In this document: piece by piece, positions 34,397 to 42,384 of the stretch | How the letters are laid out: each line of letters starts with the position of its first letter | Position numbering within the stretch: position 1 is the first letter of the stretch | Source of the DNA: Nitrospirota bacterium | GTDB lineage: Bacteria > Nitrospirota > Thermodesulfovibrionia > UBA6902 > DSMQ01 | Direction of reading: 5' to 3' | Assembly (NCBI GenBank): GCA_016208965.1 | Contig: JACQXB010000016.1 | Location: 1-64,000 of the forward strand | DNA: 64,000 nucleotides | Program-made: the position numbers and the translations under genes | The notes under the pieces: generated by a model | The model's input: only the letters and a program-made list of their open reading frames with translations | Told to the model about the DNA's origin: nothing | The model's database searches: none

Positions 34397-35826
34397 AGTG
34401 ATTTAAAATTTATTATCTTGTTAAGTGCCCCTTCAACAAAATCTTTTATCTCTTTAAGTGTGGCTTCATCCTTTGCCTCAAATCTTAAAACCAATGCAGG
34501 CTGCGTATTAGATGCCCTAATCAAGCCCCATCCACCGTTAAATTTTATCCTTATCCCGTCAATAGTAACCAGTGGATATTCCTTAAATGCCTCTTTTACT
34601 TTTTCAACAATCCCAAACTTTATCTCATCCGGGCAGTCAACCCTTATCTCAGGAGTTGAAATCATGTGAGGTGTATCCTTAAGAAGTGCCTTTGTGCTAT
34701 AAGGTTTGCCTGATTTTTTTAACACCTCCAAAAGCCTTAAACTTGCATATATCGCATCATCATAGCCAAAATATCTATCAGCAAAAAACATATGCCCACT
34801 CATCTCACCTGCGAGTACAGCATGTTCTTCCTTAAGTTTCTCCTTTATCAACGAGTGTCCTGTCTTCCACATTATAGCCCTACCCCCTAATCTCTCAATC
34901 TCGTCATACATTACCTGTGAACACTTTACCTCTCCAATAAAAACGGGTTTTTTTGACTTTCCCGACATCAATTCACAAAGCGGGGTGGGCTGACTTCTGA
35001 CTTCCGACTTCTGACTCTCTATTATATCCCTCGCAAATATAATCATCAGTCTATCCCCCCATATAATCTCCCCACCCTCATCAATAACGCCAATCCTGTC
35101 TGCATCCCCATCATAACTCATTCCTACATGCGCCTTTAATTCTTTTACCTTTCTTATCAGGTCTATAAGATTTTTTTCTATCGTAGGGTCAGGATGATGA
35201 TTGGGGAATCTTCCATCAGGCTCACAATATAACTCAAACACATCTACCCCGAGTTCCTTGAGTATCTTTGGTGCAACAAGCCCTCCTGTACCATTGCCTG
35301 CATCAATAACCACTTTAAGTCCTGAAAGATCGGGGAATTTATCTTTCATAAAATCAATGTAGTCATCAATTATGGGATAACTCTCGATCCCCCCTCTCCC
35401 TTTTTTAAAATCCTTTAGATTTATAATGCCTTCAATTGCCTTGATTTTATCTCCAAAAAGCGTCTCTTTGCCGACACTTAATTTAAAACCATTAAACTCA
35501 GGAGGGTTGTGGCTTCCTGTAATCATAACGCCACCATCAACAGGAAGTTTAAATAGAGAATAATACTGCAGAGGGGTTGGGCATACACCGAGGTCTATCA
35601 CATCAATCCCTGAATTATTTAATCCTCTAATAAGGTTATCTAATATTGTCTTTGAGTGCAGTCTTACATCTCTTCCAATAGTTACTTTTGTTTTATCTTT
35701 ATTTACGGATTTTAAAAGATAAGAGGCAAATGCCCTGCCTATAAGCTCCGCAACCTCCTCTGTTAAATCCTTTCCCCATACGCCTCTTATATCATATTGC
35801 CGAAAAATGGCAGGACTGATCTCCAT
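34393..35826 (-). CDS. manB: phosphomannomutase/phosphoglucomutase
   Basis: AlgC-type alpha-D-phosphohexomutase, 477 residues. Active-site serine loop MITGSHNPPEFNGFKL (phosphoserine at about 105), Mg loop DGDADRIGVID, sugar loop GEMSGHMFF and the C-terminal phosphate-binding RASNTQPALVLRFEA. It supplies mannose-1-phosphate to ManC and possibly glucose-1-phosphate. A short insert (SEVRSQPTPLCELMSGKS, about 278-295) comes from a dispersed repeat (TCTGACTTCCGACTTCTGAC words) and lies before the sugar loop. AGGAGG is 5 nt before the ATG. Confidence 0.95.
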   Translation of the reverse strand: MEISPAIFRQYDIRGVWGKDLTEEVAELIGRAFASYLLKSVNKDKTKVTIGRDVRLHSKTILDNLIRGLNNSGIDVIDLGVCPTPLQYYSLFKLPVDGGVMITGSHNPPEFNGFKLSVGKETLFGDKIKAIEGIINLKDFKKGRGGIESYPIIDDYIDFMKDKFPDLSGLKVVIDAGNGTGGLVAPKILKELGVDVFELYCEPDGRFPNHHPDPTIEKNLIDLIRKVKELKAHVGMSYDGDADRIGVIDEGGEIIWGDRLMIIFARDIIESQKSEVRSQPTPLCELMSGKSKKPVFIGEVKCSQVMYDEIERLGGRAIMWKTGHSLIKEKLKEEHAVLAGEMSGHMFFADRYFGYDDAIYASLRLLEVLKKSGKPYSTKALLKDTPHMISTPEIRVDCPDEIKFGIVEKVKEAFKEYPLVTIDGIRIKFNGGWGLIRASNTQPALVLRFEAKDEATLKEIKDFVEGALNKIINFKSL

Positions 35827-36108
35827 TTAACCTCCTAAACTTTTGTAAAGCTCCGCGACTATCAGCCTCGGCTGATTCGCAGTGGCGAAAAAGTCGGGAC
35901 TTCCATGTAAGAAATATAACATAACGATACCTTTAAAATCATCCGATTTTCATATTTTTGAAGCGGTCTCTTGATTAAAAATGTTTAAGAAGGAGGCTCT
36001 TGCAAAAGTCTTAGAACCTTTTTCAAATTAGTCTTTTTATTTATAGCATTAAAATTGCTTATCTTATTATTATCGTGGTATTGACAATTAATTTTTGATG
36101 GGATAAAC
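35827..36108. other. gap without a gene
   Basis: Holds a short palindromic patch (CAGCCTCGGCTG at about 35863) and a solo GAGGCTCTTGCAAAAGT MITE end at 35993-36009. Divergent promoter space between manB and the next genes. No reading frame supported. Confidence 0.6.
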
Positions 36109-36109
36109 T

Positions 36110-36340
36110 TTCAAGAAAGGCTGTATTTTTTTTATTGTAACAGTTATATTTGCTGTTATATTTGCTGTGGGATTGTTTCTCAACTCAGGCAGCGGTGGAG
36201 GAGGCACAGGTATCTCTTACAGTTCTCAATCAACACCATTTCAGCTTCAGTCAGGCACAACATACTACTGGAAGGTAGTAGCAAATGATGAGCAAGGTGG
36301 TGCAACTGAAAGCGAGATCCATACATTTACAACAGAATAA
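36110..36340 (+). pseudogene. remnant: membrane segment joined to the end of a fibronectin type III-like domain
   Basis: Open frame without a normal start codon. It reads a hydrophobic stretch (IFFIVTVIFAVIFAVGLFL), a GSGGGGTG linker and then PFQLQSGTTYYWKVVANDEQGGATESEIHTFTTE, the last strands of a FnIII domain. An in-frame stop lies just upstream. It looks like the 3' remnant of a larger secreted protein gene, perhaps joined by deletion. Confidence 0.5.
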
Positions 36341-36345
36341 CATAT

Positions 36346-36390
36346 CTCATGGCTCATAGCTCATAGTAGTTACTAAGAGCTATGAGCTTC
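36346..36390. repeat. left inverted repeat flanking tlyA
   Basis: ATGGCTCATAGCTCATAG...TAAGAGCTATGAGC. Its reverse complement lies at 37188-37250, on the other side of tlyA. Confidence 0.75.
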
Positions 36391-36422
36391 CTCATCAATC
36401 CTTCTAAAAAAATCCAAACTAT

Positions 36423-37193
36423 ATGCCAAAGATTCGTCTTGATAAATTATTACTTGAAAAAGGGCTCATTGAAAGCAGGGAGAAAGGCAGGGCGCTGATA
36501 TTAGCAGGCAAGGTCTTTGTAAATGGTATGAGGGTTGATAAGGCAGGGGCGATTGTAAAGGATGATGCCTCAATAGAAATACTGCAGAAGATGCCTTATG
36601 TAAGCAGGGGTGGTTTAAAGCTTGAGGAGGCAGTAAGGGGTTTTAATATTGATGTTACGGATAAGGTAGCCATGGATGTTGGAGCATCAACAGGAGGATT
36701 TACAGACTGTCTCCTTAAACATGGCGCAAAGAAAGTTTATGCTATTGATGTTGGTTATGGACAGCTTGCTTTGGAACTAAGAAATGACCCAAGGGTTATT
36801 TTCTTAGAAAAGACAAATATAAGGTATCTTGATGAGATAATTAGGGCTTGTGGCTCATCTCAAGAGATTGAAGACCTTATAAAGAGGAATATAGACATAG
36901 CAACAGTGGATGTGTCGTTTATTTCACTTCTTAAGGTGATACCAAAAATTATGGAGTTTGTTAAAGAAGATGGAGAGATTATTGCACTCATAAAGCCGCA
37001 GTTTGAGGCAGAAAGAAGGGTTCTTAAAAAAGGGGTGGTCAGGGATGACGCTAAAAGGCTTGAGGTAGTGGAGAATATAAAAAGCGGGGTCAATGCAATG
37101 GGACTTGAGGTCAAAGGTGTAGTGCAGTCGCCAATTAAAGGACCTAAAGGGAATATAGAGTATTTTATATATTTAAAAAAACCTCACTCATAG
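36423..37193 (+). CDS. tlyA: TlyA-family rRNA methyltransferase (hemolysin A-like)
   Basis: 256 residues. An S4 RNA-binding domain is N-terminal (MPKIRLDKLLLEKGLIESREKGRALILAGKVFVNG), followed by an RrmJ/FtsJ-like SAM fold (KVAMDVGASTGGFTDCLLKHGAKKVYAIDVGYGQL, IDIATVDVSFISLLKVIPKI, IALIKPQFEAE). Members methylate the 2'-O of cytidine in 16S and/or 23S rRNA; several have been called hemolysins. Catalytic Lys-Asp-Lys-type residues are in place. The gene sits alone between two inverted GCTCATAG repeats, which suggests it may have moved as a unit. Confidence 0.92.
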   Translation: MPKIRLDKLLLEKGLIESREKGRALILAGKVFVNGMRVDKAGAIVKDDASIEILQKMPYVSRGGLKLEEAVRGFNIDVTDKVAMDVGASTGGFTDCLLKHGAKKVYAIDVGYGQLALELRNDPRVIFLEKTNIRYLDEIIRACGSSQEIEDLIKRNIDIATVDVSFISLLKVIPKIMEFVKEDGEIIALIKPQFEAERRVLKKGVVRDDAKRLEVVENIKSGVNAMGLEVKGVVQSPIKGPKGNIEYFIYLKKPHS

Positions 37194-37250
37194 CTCGTAG
37201 CTCATAGCTCTTAGTAACTACCATGAGCTATCAGCTATGAGCCATGACCT
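37188..37250. repeat. right inverted repeat flanking tlyA
   Basis: CTCATAGCTCGTAGCTCATAG...ACCATGAGCTATCAGC. It also gives the last codons of tlyA (PHS) and its stop. Confidence 0.75.
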
Positions 37251-37311
37251 ATTAGAGATATTGTTGTGTCTTCTGTTTTAATTTGCTAAAATGCCTTAAG
37301 AGGTGAAACAA

Positions 37312-37458
37312 TTGGTTACAGACCTTGTTTGCAAGATGACTGTTGAAGAAAGTAGGGCAGCAGCCACAAGCAAGTATAAAGAAAAGACCTATTATTTCTG
37401 CGCAGTTGGCTGCAAGAATGCCTTTGAAAAAGAGCCCGAGAAGCGAGAAGTATGTTAA
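37312..37458 (+). CDS. YHS-domain mini-protein
   Basis: 48 residues from a TTG with AGAGGTGA 5 nt upstream: VTDLVCKMTVEESRAAATS, then YYFCAVGCKNAFEKEPEK. The CxM and FCxxxC pattern is the YHS domain, a small metal-binding module found in copper and heavy-metal ATPases. It is very like the YHS domains of the Cu ATPase 2 kb downstream ([14 protein letters not shown]). It may bind or deliver copper. Same strand as the histidine kinase that follows. Confidence 0.75.
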   Translation: MVTDLVCKMTVEESRAAATSKYKEKTYYFCAVGCKNAFEKEPEKREVC

Positions 37459-37491
37459 AGAAACAGAGGCACACAGACACAGCAGACACTG

Positions 37492-38598
37492 TTGTTAAAG
37501 GAACAAGAATTAAGGCGGAAAAGAGATGAGAGTGGAGGGCAAAATGAAGACTATAGCAGTAACACTCGCCTGCGCAATTATTATAAATCTATGACCAGCG
37601 GAAGAAACTATATCATAGCTGCTATTGTTACCTCTACCTTATTGATTACCTACCTGCATTATTCCACTAATCCAAATATCCACGCCCTGCATGATATTTA
37701 CAGGGAATTTTACTATATACCTATTCTCATAGGGGCTCTGGTATTTGGGCTTAGGGGTGCTGTTTTGACCTACCTTTTTGTGTTTGTTCTATACTTGCCT
37801 TACATTCTTATGAACTGGACAGGCATTTTTATCACTGAAGCGAACAGATTCCTGCATATTCTCTTGCAGGGCCTCTTTGCATTTTTTGCTGGGTTCCTTA
37901 TTGATCGCGACAGAAAGCATAGAGAGCAGTTAGAAAAAGAACGGTATCTCGCCGGTATAGGCCAGGTTGCCACAACTATTGTACATGATTTAAAAAATTC
38001 GCTTATTACGATTCTGGGGTTTGCAAAACGCATTCAGAAAGGGAAAGGAGAAACAGAGAGTGCTGTGCAAACAATAATAGATTCTGCCCAAAATATGCAG
38101 AGAGTGGTGCACGATGTGCTTGATTTCGCCAAACCAATCCAGCTGAACATAAAAGAAAATGAAGATATAAGAAGTATTATCAAGCAAGCATGTAATTCTT
38201 GTAAGACAAAGGCAGAGGAGGAAGGAATAAACCTTTTATTGGATCTGCCTGCTAATCCGGTAAATATTGCAATAGACGGCTTTCATGTGGAGAGGGCAAT
38301 TGTAAATCTTATAAATAATGCTATAGAAGCCTCGATCAAAGGGCAAAAAGTTACAGTCAACATGATGTCTGAGAAAAATCATCTAATTATAAAGATTAAA
38401 GACCATGGCACGGGAATGGATAAGGAAACGCTCAAAAATATTTTCATTCCATTTTATACAAAGAAAAGCAAAGGGACAGGACTGGGGATGTCTATAGTAA
38501 AAAAGGTTATAGAGGGACATCAAGGCAAGATTAGTATTGAGAGCCAAATAGGAAAAGGGACAGATGTAACAATAGAGTTACCCTATAAGTTAAAATGA
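37492..38598 (+). CDS. membrane sensor histidine kinase
   Basis: Up to 368 residues; the TTG at 37492 is uncertain and an ATG at 37591 would skip 33 polar residues. Three or four hydrophobic segments in residues about 38-140 (YIIAAIVTSTLLITYLHY, IPILIGALVFGLRG, ILLQGLFAFFAGFLID) are followed by a dimerisation/phosphoacceptor helix (VATTIVHDLKNSLITILGFAKR, His in HDLKNS) and an ATPase domain (NLINNAIEAS N-box, DHGTGMD G1, GTGLGMSIV G2). It resembles NtrB/ZraS-type kinases. No response regulator is adjacent. Its place before the Met-rich protein and Cu ATPase suggests metal sensing, but this is inference. Confidence 0.88.
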   Translation: MLKEQELRRKRDESGGQNEDYSSNTRLRNYYKSMTSGRNYIIAAIVTSTLLITYLHYSTNPNIHALHDIYREFYYIPILIGALVFGLRGAVLTYLFVFVLYLPYILMNWTGIFITEANRFLHILLQGLFAFFAGFLIDRDRKHREQLEKERYLAGIGQVATTIVHDLKNSLITILGFAKRIQKGKGETESAVQTIIDSAQNMQRVVHDVLDFAKPIQLNIKENEDIRSIIKQACNSCKTKAEEEGINLLLDLPANPVNIAIDGFHVERAIVNLINNAIEASIKGQKVTVNMMSEKNHLIIKIKDHGTGMDKETLKNIFIPFYTKKSKGTGLGMSIVKKVIEGHQGKISIESQIGKGTDVTIELPYKLK

Positions 38599-38645
38599 AA
38601 TGAGGGGACTACAGAAAAAGATGAACTTTATTAAGGAGGAGAAAG

Positions 38646-39233
38646 ATGAAAAGGCTAATGATAGTTTTAGGAGTTTTACTTGTTTTCAGTGTATCAGCAC
38701 TTGCACAGATGGAAGGACAGAAAGGTGAAATGGGAAAAGGCATGATGGAACAAAAGAGCCAGATGACGGAGCAAAAGGGAATGATGGAAAAGTGCCAGAT
38801 CATGATGAAGCAGGACATGATGCAGATGATGATGGACATGATGAATATGCAGGAAAAGATGATGATGGCACCTAATGCTGATGAGAAAAAACAGATGATG
38901 AAAGACATGTCCCAGATGAAAGAAAAGATGCAAAAGATAATGTCCATGCACATGGGGGCAATGATGAGGCAGTCTGTATATGATTTACAGGCTAAACTGA
39001 AATGTGCAGAGCAATGGCTCAAGAAAGCAATAGATCTTCATGAAATACACATAAAAGACCCAAAAACAGCAACTGAAGCTTCCCAGATGGAAATGATGGA
39101 GCAGATGGAAAATGCATATAAGTGTATTACTACAGGCTTAGAAACGACTGAAACACCTGCAAAAGTACATGAAGGGGAAAAGACCAAAAGAGAAGACTTC
39201 CCTAAAACCGAGCAGCATAAGCATTCGCATTAA
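38646..39233 (+). CDS. methionine-rich periplasmic protein, possible copper binder
   Basis: 195 residues, AGGAGGAG before the ATG. The signal peptide MKRLMIVLGVLLVFSVSALA is followed by a very Met-rich region (about 36 of 195 residues are Met), mostly in MM and MMM clusters (GKGMMEQ, IMMKQDMMQMMMDMMNM). Then a helical segment with two cysteines (LKCAEQWLKKAI, AYKCITTG) and a histidine tail (HKHSH). Met clusters bind Cu(I) in CopC/CusF/CopK-type periplasmic proteins. With the Cu+ ATPase 32 bp downstream, a copper chaperone or store is the likely role. I know no named family for it. Confidence 0.8.
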   Translation: MKRLMIVLGVLLVFSVSALAQMEGQKGEMGKGMMEQKSQMTEQKGMMEKCQIMMKQDMMQMMMDMMNMQEKMMMAPNADEKKQMMKDMSQMKEKMQKIMSMHMGAMMRQSVYDLQAKLKCAEQWLKKAIDLHEIHIKDPKTATEASQMEMMEQMENAYKCITTGLETTETPAKVHEGEKTKREDFPKTEQHKHSH

Positions 39234-39265
39234 TCAGACGCAAGGCAATAATATGAGGAGGGAAA

Positions 39266-41638
39266 ATGCAAGTTGTAGACCCCGTATGCAAGATGACTAT
39301 AGAAGATAAGGATGCTGTAGGTGCATCTACATACAAAGGTGCTGCATATTATTTTTGCTCAAAATCCTGCAAAGAAGAGTTTGCTCAAAATCCTGAATCC
39401 TTTATTGGTGAAAAAATCCCCCCTCACCCCCCTTTAGCAAAGGGGGGAAGGGGGGAAATGGCTAAAGATCCCATATGCGGGATGGTTATTCCCAAAGAAC
39501 GTTCCATAAAAAGAGAGAGCGGGGGCAGGTCTTATTATTTTTGCAGTGAAAATTGCGTAAGGACATTCGAATCGCCTGAAGCAGAGCTGAAGGCTATGAA
39601 GAGACGGGTTGCTATTGCTCTTACAGGCGTTCTTGCTTTAGCTGTTTTCAGGGCAGCAGTTTTTTTGGGTCTTGCAGCAGGTGCAACCGTTCTTACCTGG
39701 GTGCCAATCTCGTGGCTTCCCTGGTTCACATGGGGAGTATGGCTTTTCATTATCACAACGCCAATAATGATATTTGGAGGTAAGGGATTTTTCATAGGTG
39801 CATACCATGCTATAAAAAAACGTGTTGCTAATATGGATCTCCTGATAGCTCTCGGGACTTCCACAGCATACATCTACAGCGCCTTCGTCGTATTCTTTCC
39901 CGGTGTGCTGCCTGTTGAGGAAAAGAATGTCTATTTTGAGGTTTCTGCAATTATTATCGCCTTTGTACTCCTTGGAAAGTATATGGAGGAAATAATCAAA
40001 AAGAGGAGTTCCGCAGCGATCAGAAAACTCCTCGATCTTAAACCCCAGACAGCGAGGGTTATAAGAAAGGGGTCAAGGGGTCAAGGGGTCGGGGGGTCAA
40101 GTGAAGAAGTTGAAATGGAAATACCAGCAGAGGCTGTTATGGTGGATGAGATAGTTATTGTAAGGCCTGGCGAAAAGATACCGACCGATGGAATTGTTAC
40201 AGAAGGGCATTCGTCTGTTGATGAGAAGATGCTGACCGGCGAGAGTGTCCCTATTGAAAAAAAGACAGGTGATAATGTAATCGGTGGGACAATCAATAAG
40301 GTCGGCTCGTTTAAATTCAGGGCTACAAGAATTGGTGCTGATACTACATTGAGTCAGATAATTAAACTGGTGGAGGAGGCACAGGCATCATCATCGCAAA
40401 TTCAGAGACTTGCTGACAAGGTTGCATCCTTTTTTGTCCCGGCTGTTATCGGTGTTGCCTTCTTATCAGCTATTGTGTGGGTACTAACTGGAAACTCCAC
40501 AATGGCGCTTTTATCATTTGTTGCCGTGCTGATAATCGCATGCCCTTGTGCACTCGGCATAGCGACTCCGGCTGCATTGATGGTTGGTGTCGGCAAAGGC
40601 GCGGAACTGGGAATACTGATAAGGGGAGCTGAATACCTTGAAAGGGCGGAGAAGTTAAAAGCGGTGGTATTCGACAAAACAGGCACCCTCACGAAGGGAG
40701 AACCGGAAGTGACGGAAATAATAGCAGTCAGCAGTCAGCAGTCAGCAGTCAGCGAAAAGGACGTGCTTAAGCTTGCAGCCATGGCTGAGAAAGGTTCTGA
40801 ACATCCTCTGGCTGAGGCAATTTTAAAAAGGGCGAATATGGCTGGACTTGCAATACCCGATGCAGAGGAATTTGAGGCTATTCCAGGGCATGGTGTTAAA
40901 GTAAAATCTCAGGGAAGAGAAATCCTAATCGGCAACAGAAGGCTTATGAAAGACATGGGTATTGATATTCAGGATAAAGAGTCTGTGATCTCCGGGCTTG
41001 AAGAAAAGGGCAATACCGTAATGCTTGTTGCCATCAATCCCCCTCACCCCCCTTTGATAAAGGGGGGTGAGGGGGGATTATTGGGATTTATTGCAGTGGC
41101 AGATACTTTAAAAGAGCATGCTAAAGATGTGGTTCAAGGACTTAAAAATGAAAGGGTTGAGGTTGTTATGCTTACAGGCGACAATGAAAGGACAGCAAGG
41201 GCAATTGGTTCAAGGATAGGGATTGAAAAAATCATATCTAATGTCCTCCCCGGAGATAAGGCAAAAGTGATAAAAGAGCTTCAGGCTGAAGGAAAAGTTG
41301 TGGCAATGGTGGGAGATGGTATAAATGATTCCCCGGCACTTGCTCAGGCAGACATCGGGATAGCCATAGGAAGCGGCTCTGATGTGGCAAAAGAGACAGG
41401 AGGCATTATACTGGTAAGGGACGACCTGAGAGATGTAATCAAGGGCATAAAGCTCAGCAGGGTAACAATGCAAAAGATTAAACAGAACCTTTTTTGGGCA
41501 TTTTTTTATAATACTGTTGCCATTCCCGTGGCTGCCTTTGGTCTGTTAAATCCAATTATTGCTGCTGCTGCGATGGCATTAAGTTCTCTCTCTGTTGTCA
41601 GCAACTCGGCACTTTTAAAAAGGGTAAAGATTGAGTGA
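39266..41638 (+). CDS. copA: Cu+-exporting P1B-type ATPase with two N-terminal YHS domains
   Basis: 790 residues. YHS domains at residues 1-50 ([14 protein letters not shown]...[12 protein letters not shown]) and about 67-110 ([12 protein letters not shown]...[12 protein letters not shown]) stand where HMA domains usually are. Eight membrane helices, the [18 protein letters not shown] helix (CPC), phosphorylation motif [12 protein letters not shown] (GSEHPLAEA), [20 protein letters not shown], then YNTVAIP and [12 protein letters not shown], the Cu+-type P1B-1 signature. It should pump Cu+ out of the cytoplasm. Three repeat-derived inserts are in frame: the inter-YHS linker ([12 protein letters not shown]), a [10 protein letters not shown] tract and the [13 protein letters not shown] and [13 protein letters not shown] tracts in the soluble loop. 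Confidence 0.95.
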   Translation: MQVVDPVCKMTIEDKDAVGASTYKGAAYYFCSKSCKEEFAQNPESFIGEKIPPHPPLAKGGRGEMAKDPICGMVIPKERSIKRESGGRSYYFCSENCVRTFESPEAELKAMKRRVAIALTGVLALAVFRAAVFLGLAAGATVLTWVPISWLPWFTWGVWLFIITTPIMIFGGKGFFIGAYHAIKKRVANMDLLIALGTSTAYIYSAFVVFFPGVLPVEEKNVYFEVSAIIIAFVLLGKYMEEIIKKRSSAAIRKLLDLKPQTARVIRKGSRGQGVGGSSEEVEMEIPAEAVMVDEIVIVRPGEKIPTDGIVTEGHSSVDEKMLTGESVPIEKKTGDNVIGGTINKVGSFKFRATRIGADTTLSQIIKLVEEAQASSSQIQRLADKVASFFVPAVIGVAFLSAIVWVLTGNSTMALLSFVAVLIIACPCALGIATPAALMVGVGKGAELGILIRGAEYLERAEKLKAVVFDKTGTLTKGEPEVTEIIAVSSQQSAVSEKDVLKLAAMAEKGSEHPLAEAILKRANMAGLAIPDAEEFEAIPGHGVKVKSQGREILIGNRRLMKDMGIDIQDKESVISGLEEKGNTVMLVAINPPHPPLIKGGEGGLLGFIAVADTLKEHAKDVVQGLKNERVEVVMLTGDNERTARAIGSRIGIEKIISNVLPGDKAKVIKELQAEGKVVAMVGDGINDSPALAQADIGIAIGSGSDVAKETGGIILVRDDLRDVIKGIKLSRVTMQKIKQNLFWAFFYNTVAIPVAAFGLLNPIIAAAAMALSSLSVVSNSALLKRVKIE
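39415..39459. repeat. GGGGG palindrome encoding the inter-YHS linker of copA
   Basis: CCCCCCTCACCCCCCTTTAG...AAAGGGGGGAAGGGGGG, in frame as [12 protein letters not shown]. Confidence 0.85.
41036..41079. repeat. GGGGG palindrome in the copA nucleotide domain
   Basis: Almost the same unit as at 39415, now encoding [13 protein letters not shown] in the same frame. Confidence 0.85.
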
Positions 41639-41661
41639 ATATATCAAATCTTATGAACTAT

Positions 41662-41808
41662 TAAGGGTCTCAAAATTGAATGGACATTAATCTGAAAATC
41701 TCCCCTCGCCCCTCTTTGCCAAAGAGGGGAAATCCCTCCCTTTAGCAAAGGGAGGTTAGGAGGGATTTTATAAATTAATGTATTCACTATTATGAGACTG
41801 TTAATAAG
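41662..41808. mobile_element. GTCTCAAAATTG-type MITE-like element, copy 1
   Basis: About 147 bp, nearly identical to 58055-58201. Ends AATAAGGGTCTCAAAAT and (reverse complement) AATAACAGTCTCATAAT form an imperfect inverted repeat in the second copy. The inside has two CCCCTCTTT...AAAGAGGGG palindromes. No coding capacity. It lies directly upstream of yajQ. Confidence 0.8.
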
Positions 41809-41844
41809 TAACTTAGGTAGAAAATAAATACAGGGAGGTTTCAA

Positions 41845-42342
41845 ATGCCAGATGAACATTCCTTTGATATTGTAAGCAAGGTAGACCTTCAGGAAGTTTC
41901 AAATGCCGTTCTGCAGGCAATGAAGGAGATAGGGCAAAGATTTGATTTTAAAGGGAGTAAAAGCAATATAGAGCTTGATAAGGCAAAAAATGAAATTACC
42001 ATTATATCAGACGATGAATACAGGCTCAAAAGTGTAGTTGATATACTTCAAGGCAAACTGGTTAAAAGAAACGTATCTCTTAAAGCATTAGTCTATAGCA
42101 AGATAGAGCCTTCACTCTCTGGAACTGTGAAGCAGGTCATAAGTATTCAGCAGGGAATTCCGACTGAAAAGGCAAAAGAGATTGTAAAAATTATTAAAGA
42201 CACCAAGCTTAAAGTTCAGTCTGAAATCCAGAAAGATCAGGTCAGGGTCAGGGCAAAAAAGATTGATGACCTGCAGGTAGTAATAGGGCTTTTAAGAGAA
42301 AAAGACATGGGGATACATATGGAGTTTGTGAATTACAGATAA
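41845..42342 (+). CDS. yajQ: YajQ family nucleotide-binding protein
   Basis: 165 residues, DUF520/YajQ family: [40 protein letters not shown] at the start, and [25 protein letters not shown] at the C-terminus are the conserved blocks. It has two RNA-recognition-like folds. Some members bind cyclic-di-GMP and act with a transcription factor; others bind RNA. Which applies here is unknown. GGGAGG upstream of the ATG. Cytosolic. Confidence 0.95.
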   Translation: MPDEHSFDIVSKVDLQEVSNAVLQAMKEIGQRFDFKGSKSNIELDKAKNEITIISDDEYRLKSVVDILQGKLVKRNVSLKALVYSKIEPSLSGTVKQVISIQQGIPTEKAKEIVKIIKDTKLKVQSEIQKDQVRVRAKKIDDLQVVIGLLREKDMGIHMEFVNYR

Positions 42343-42384
42343 TCTTACTATCTAACCCTCCAGTTTATTGTATAATATCGCATT

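Noticed and set aside
36110-36340. Complete small membrane protein gene
   Set aside because: No ATG, GTG or TTG with a ribosome site at the front; the end is the tail of a FnIII domain.
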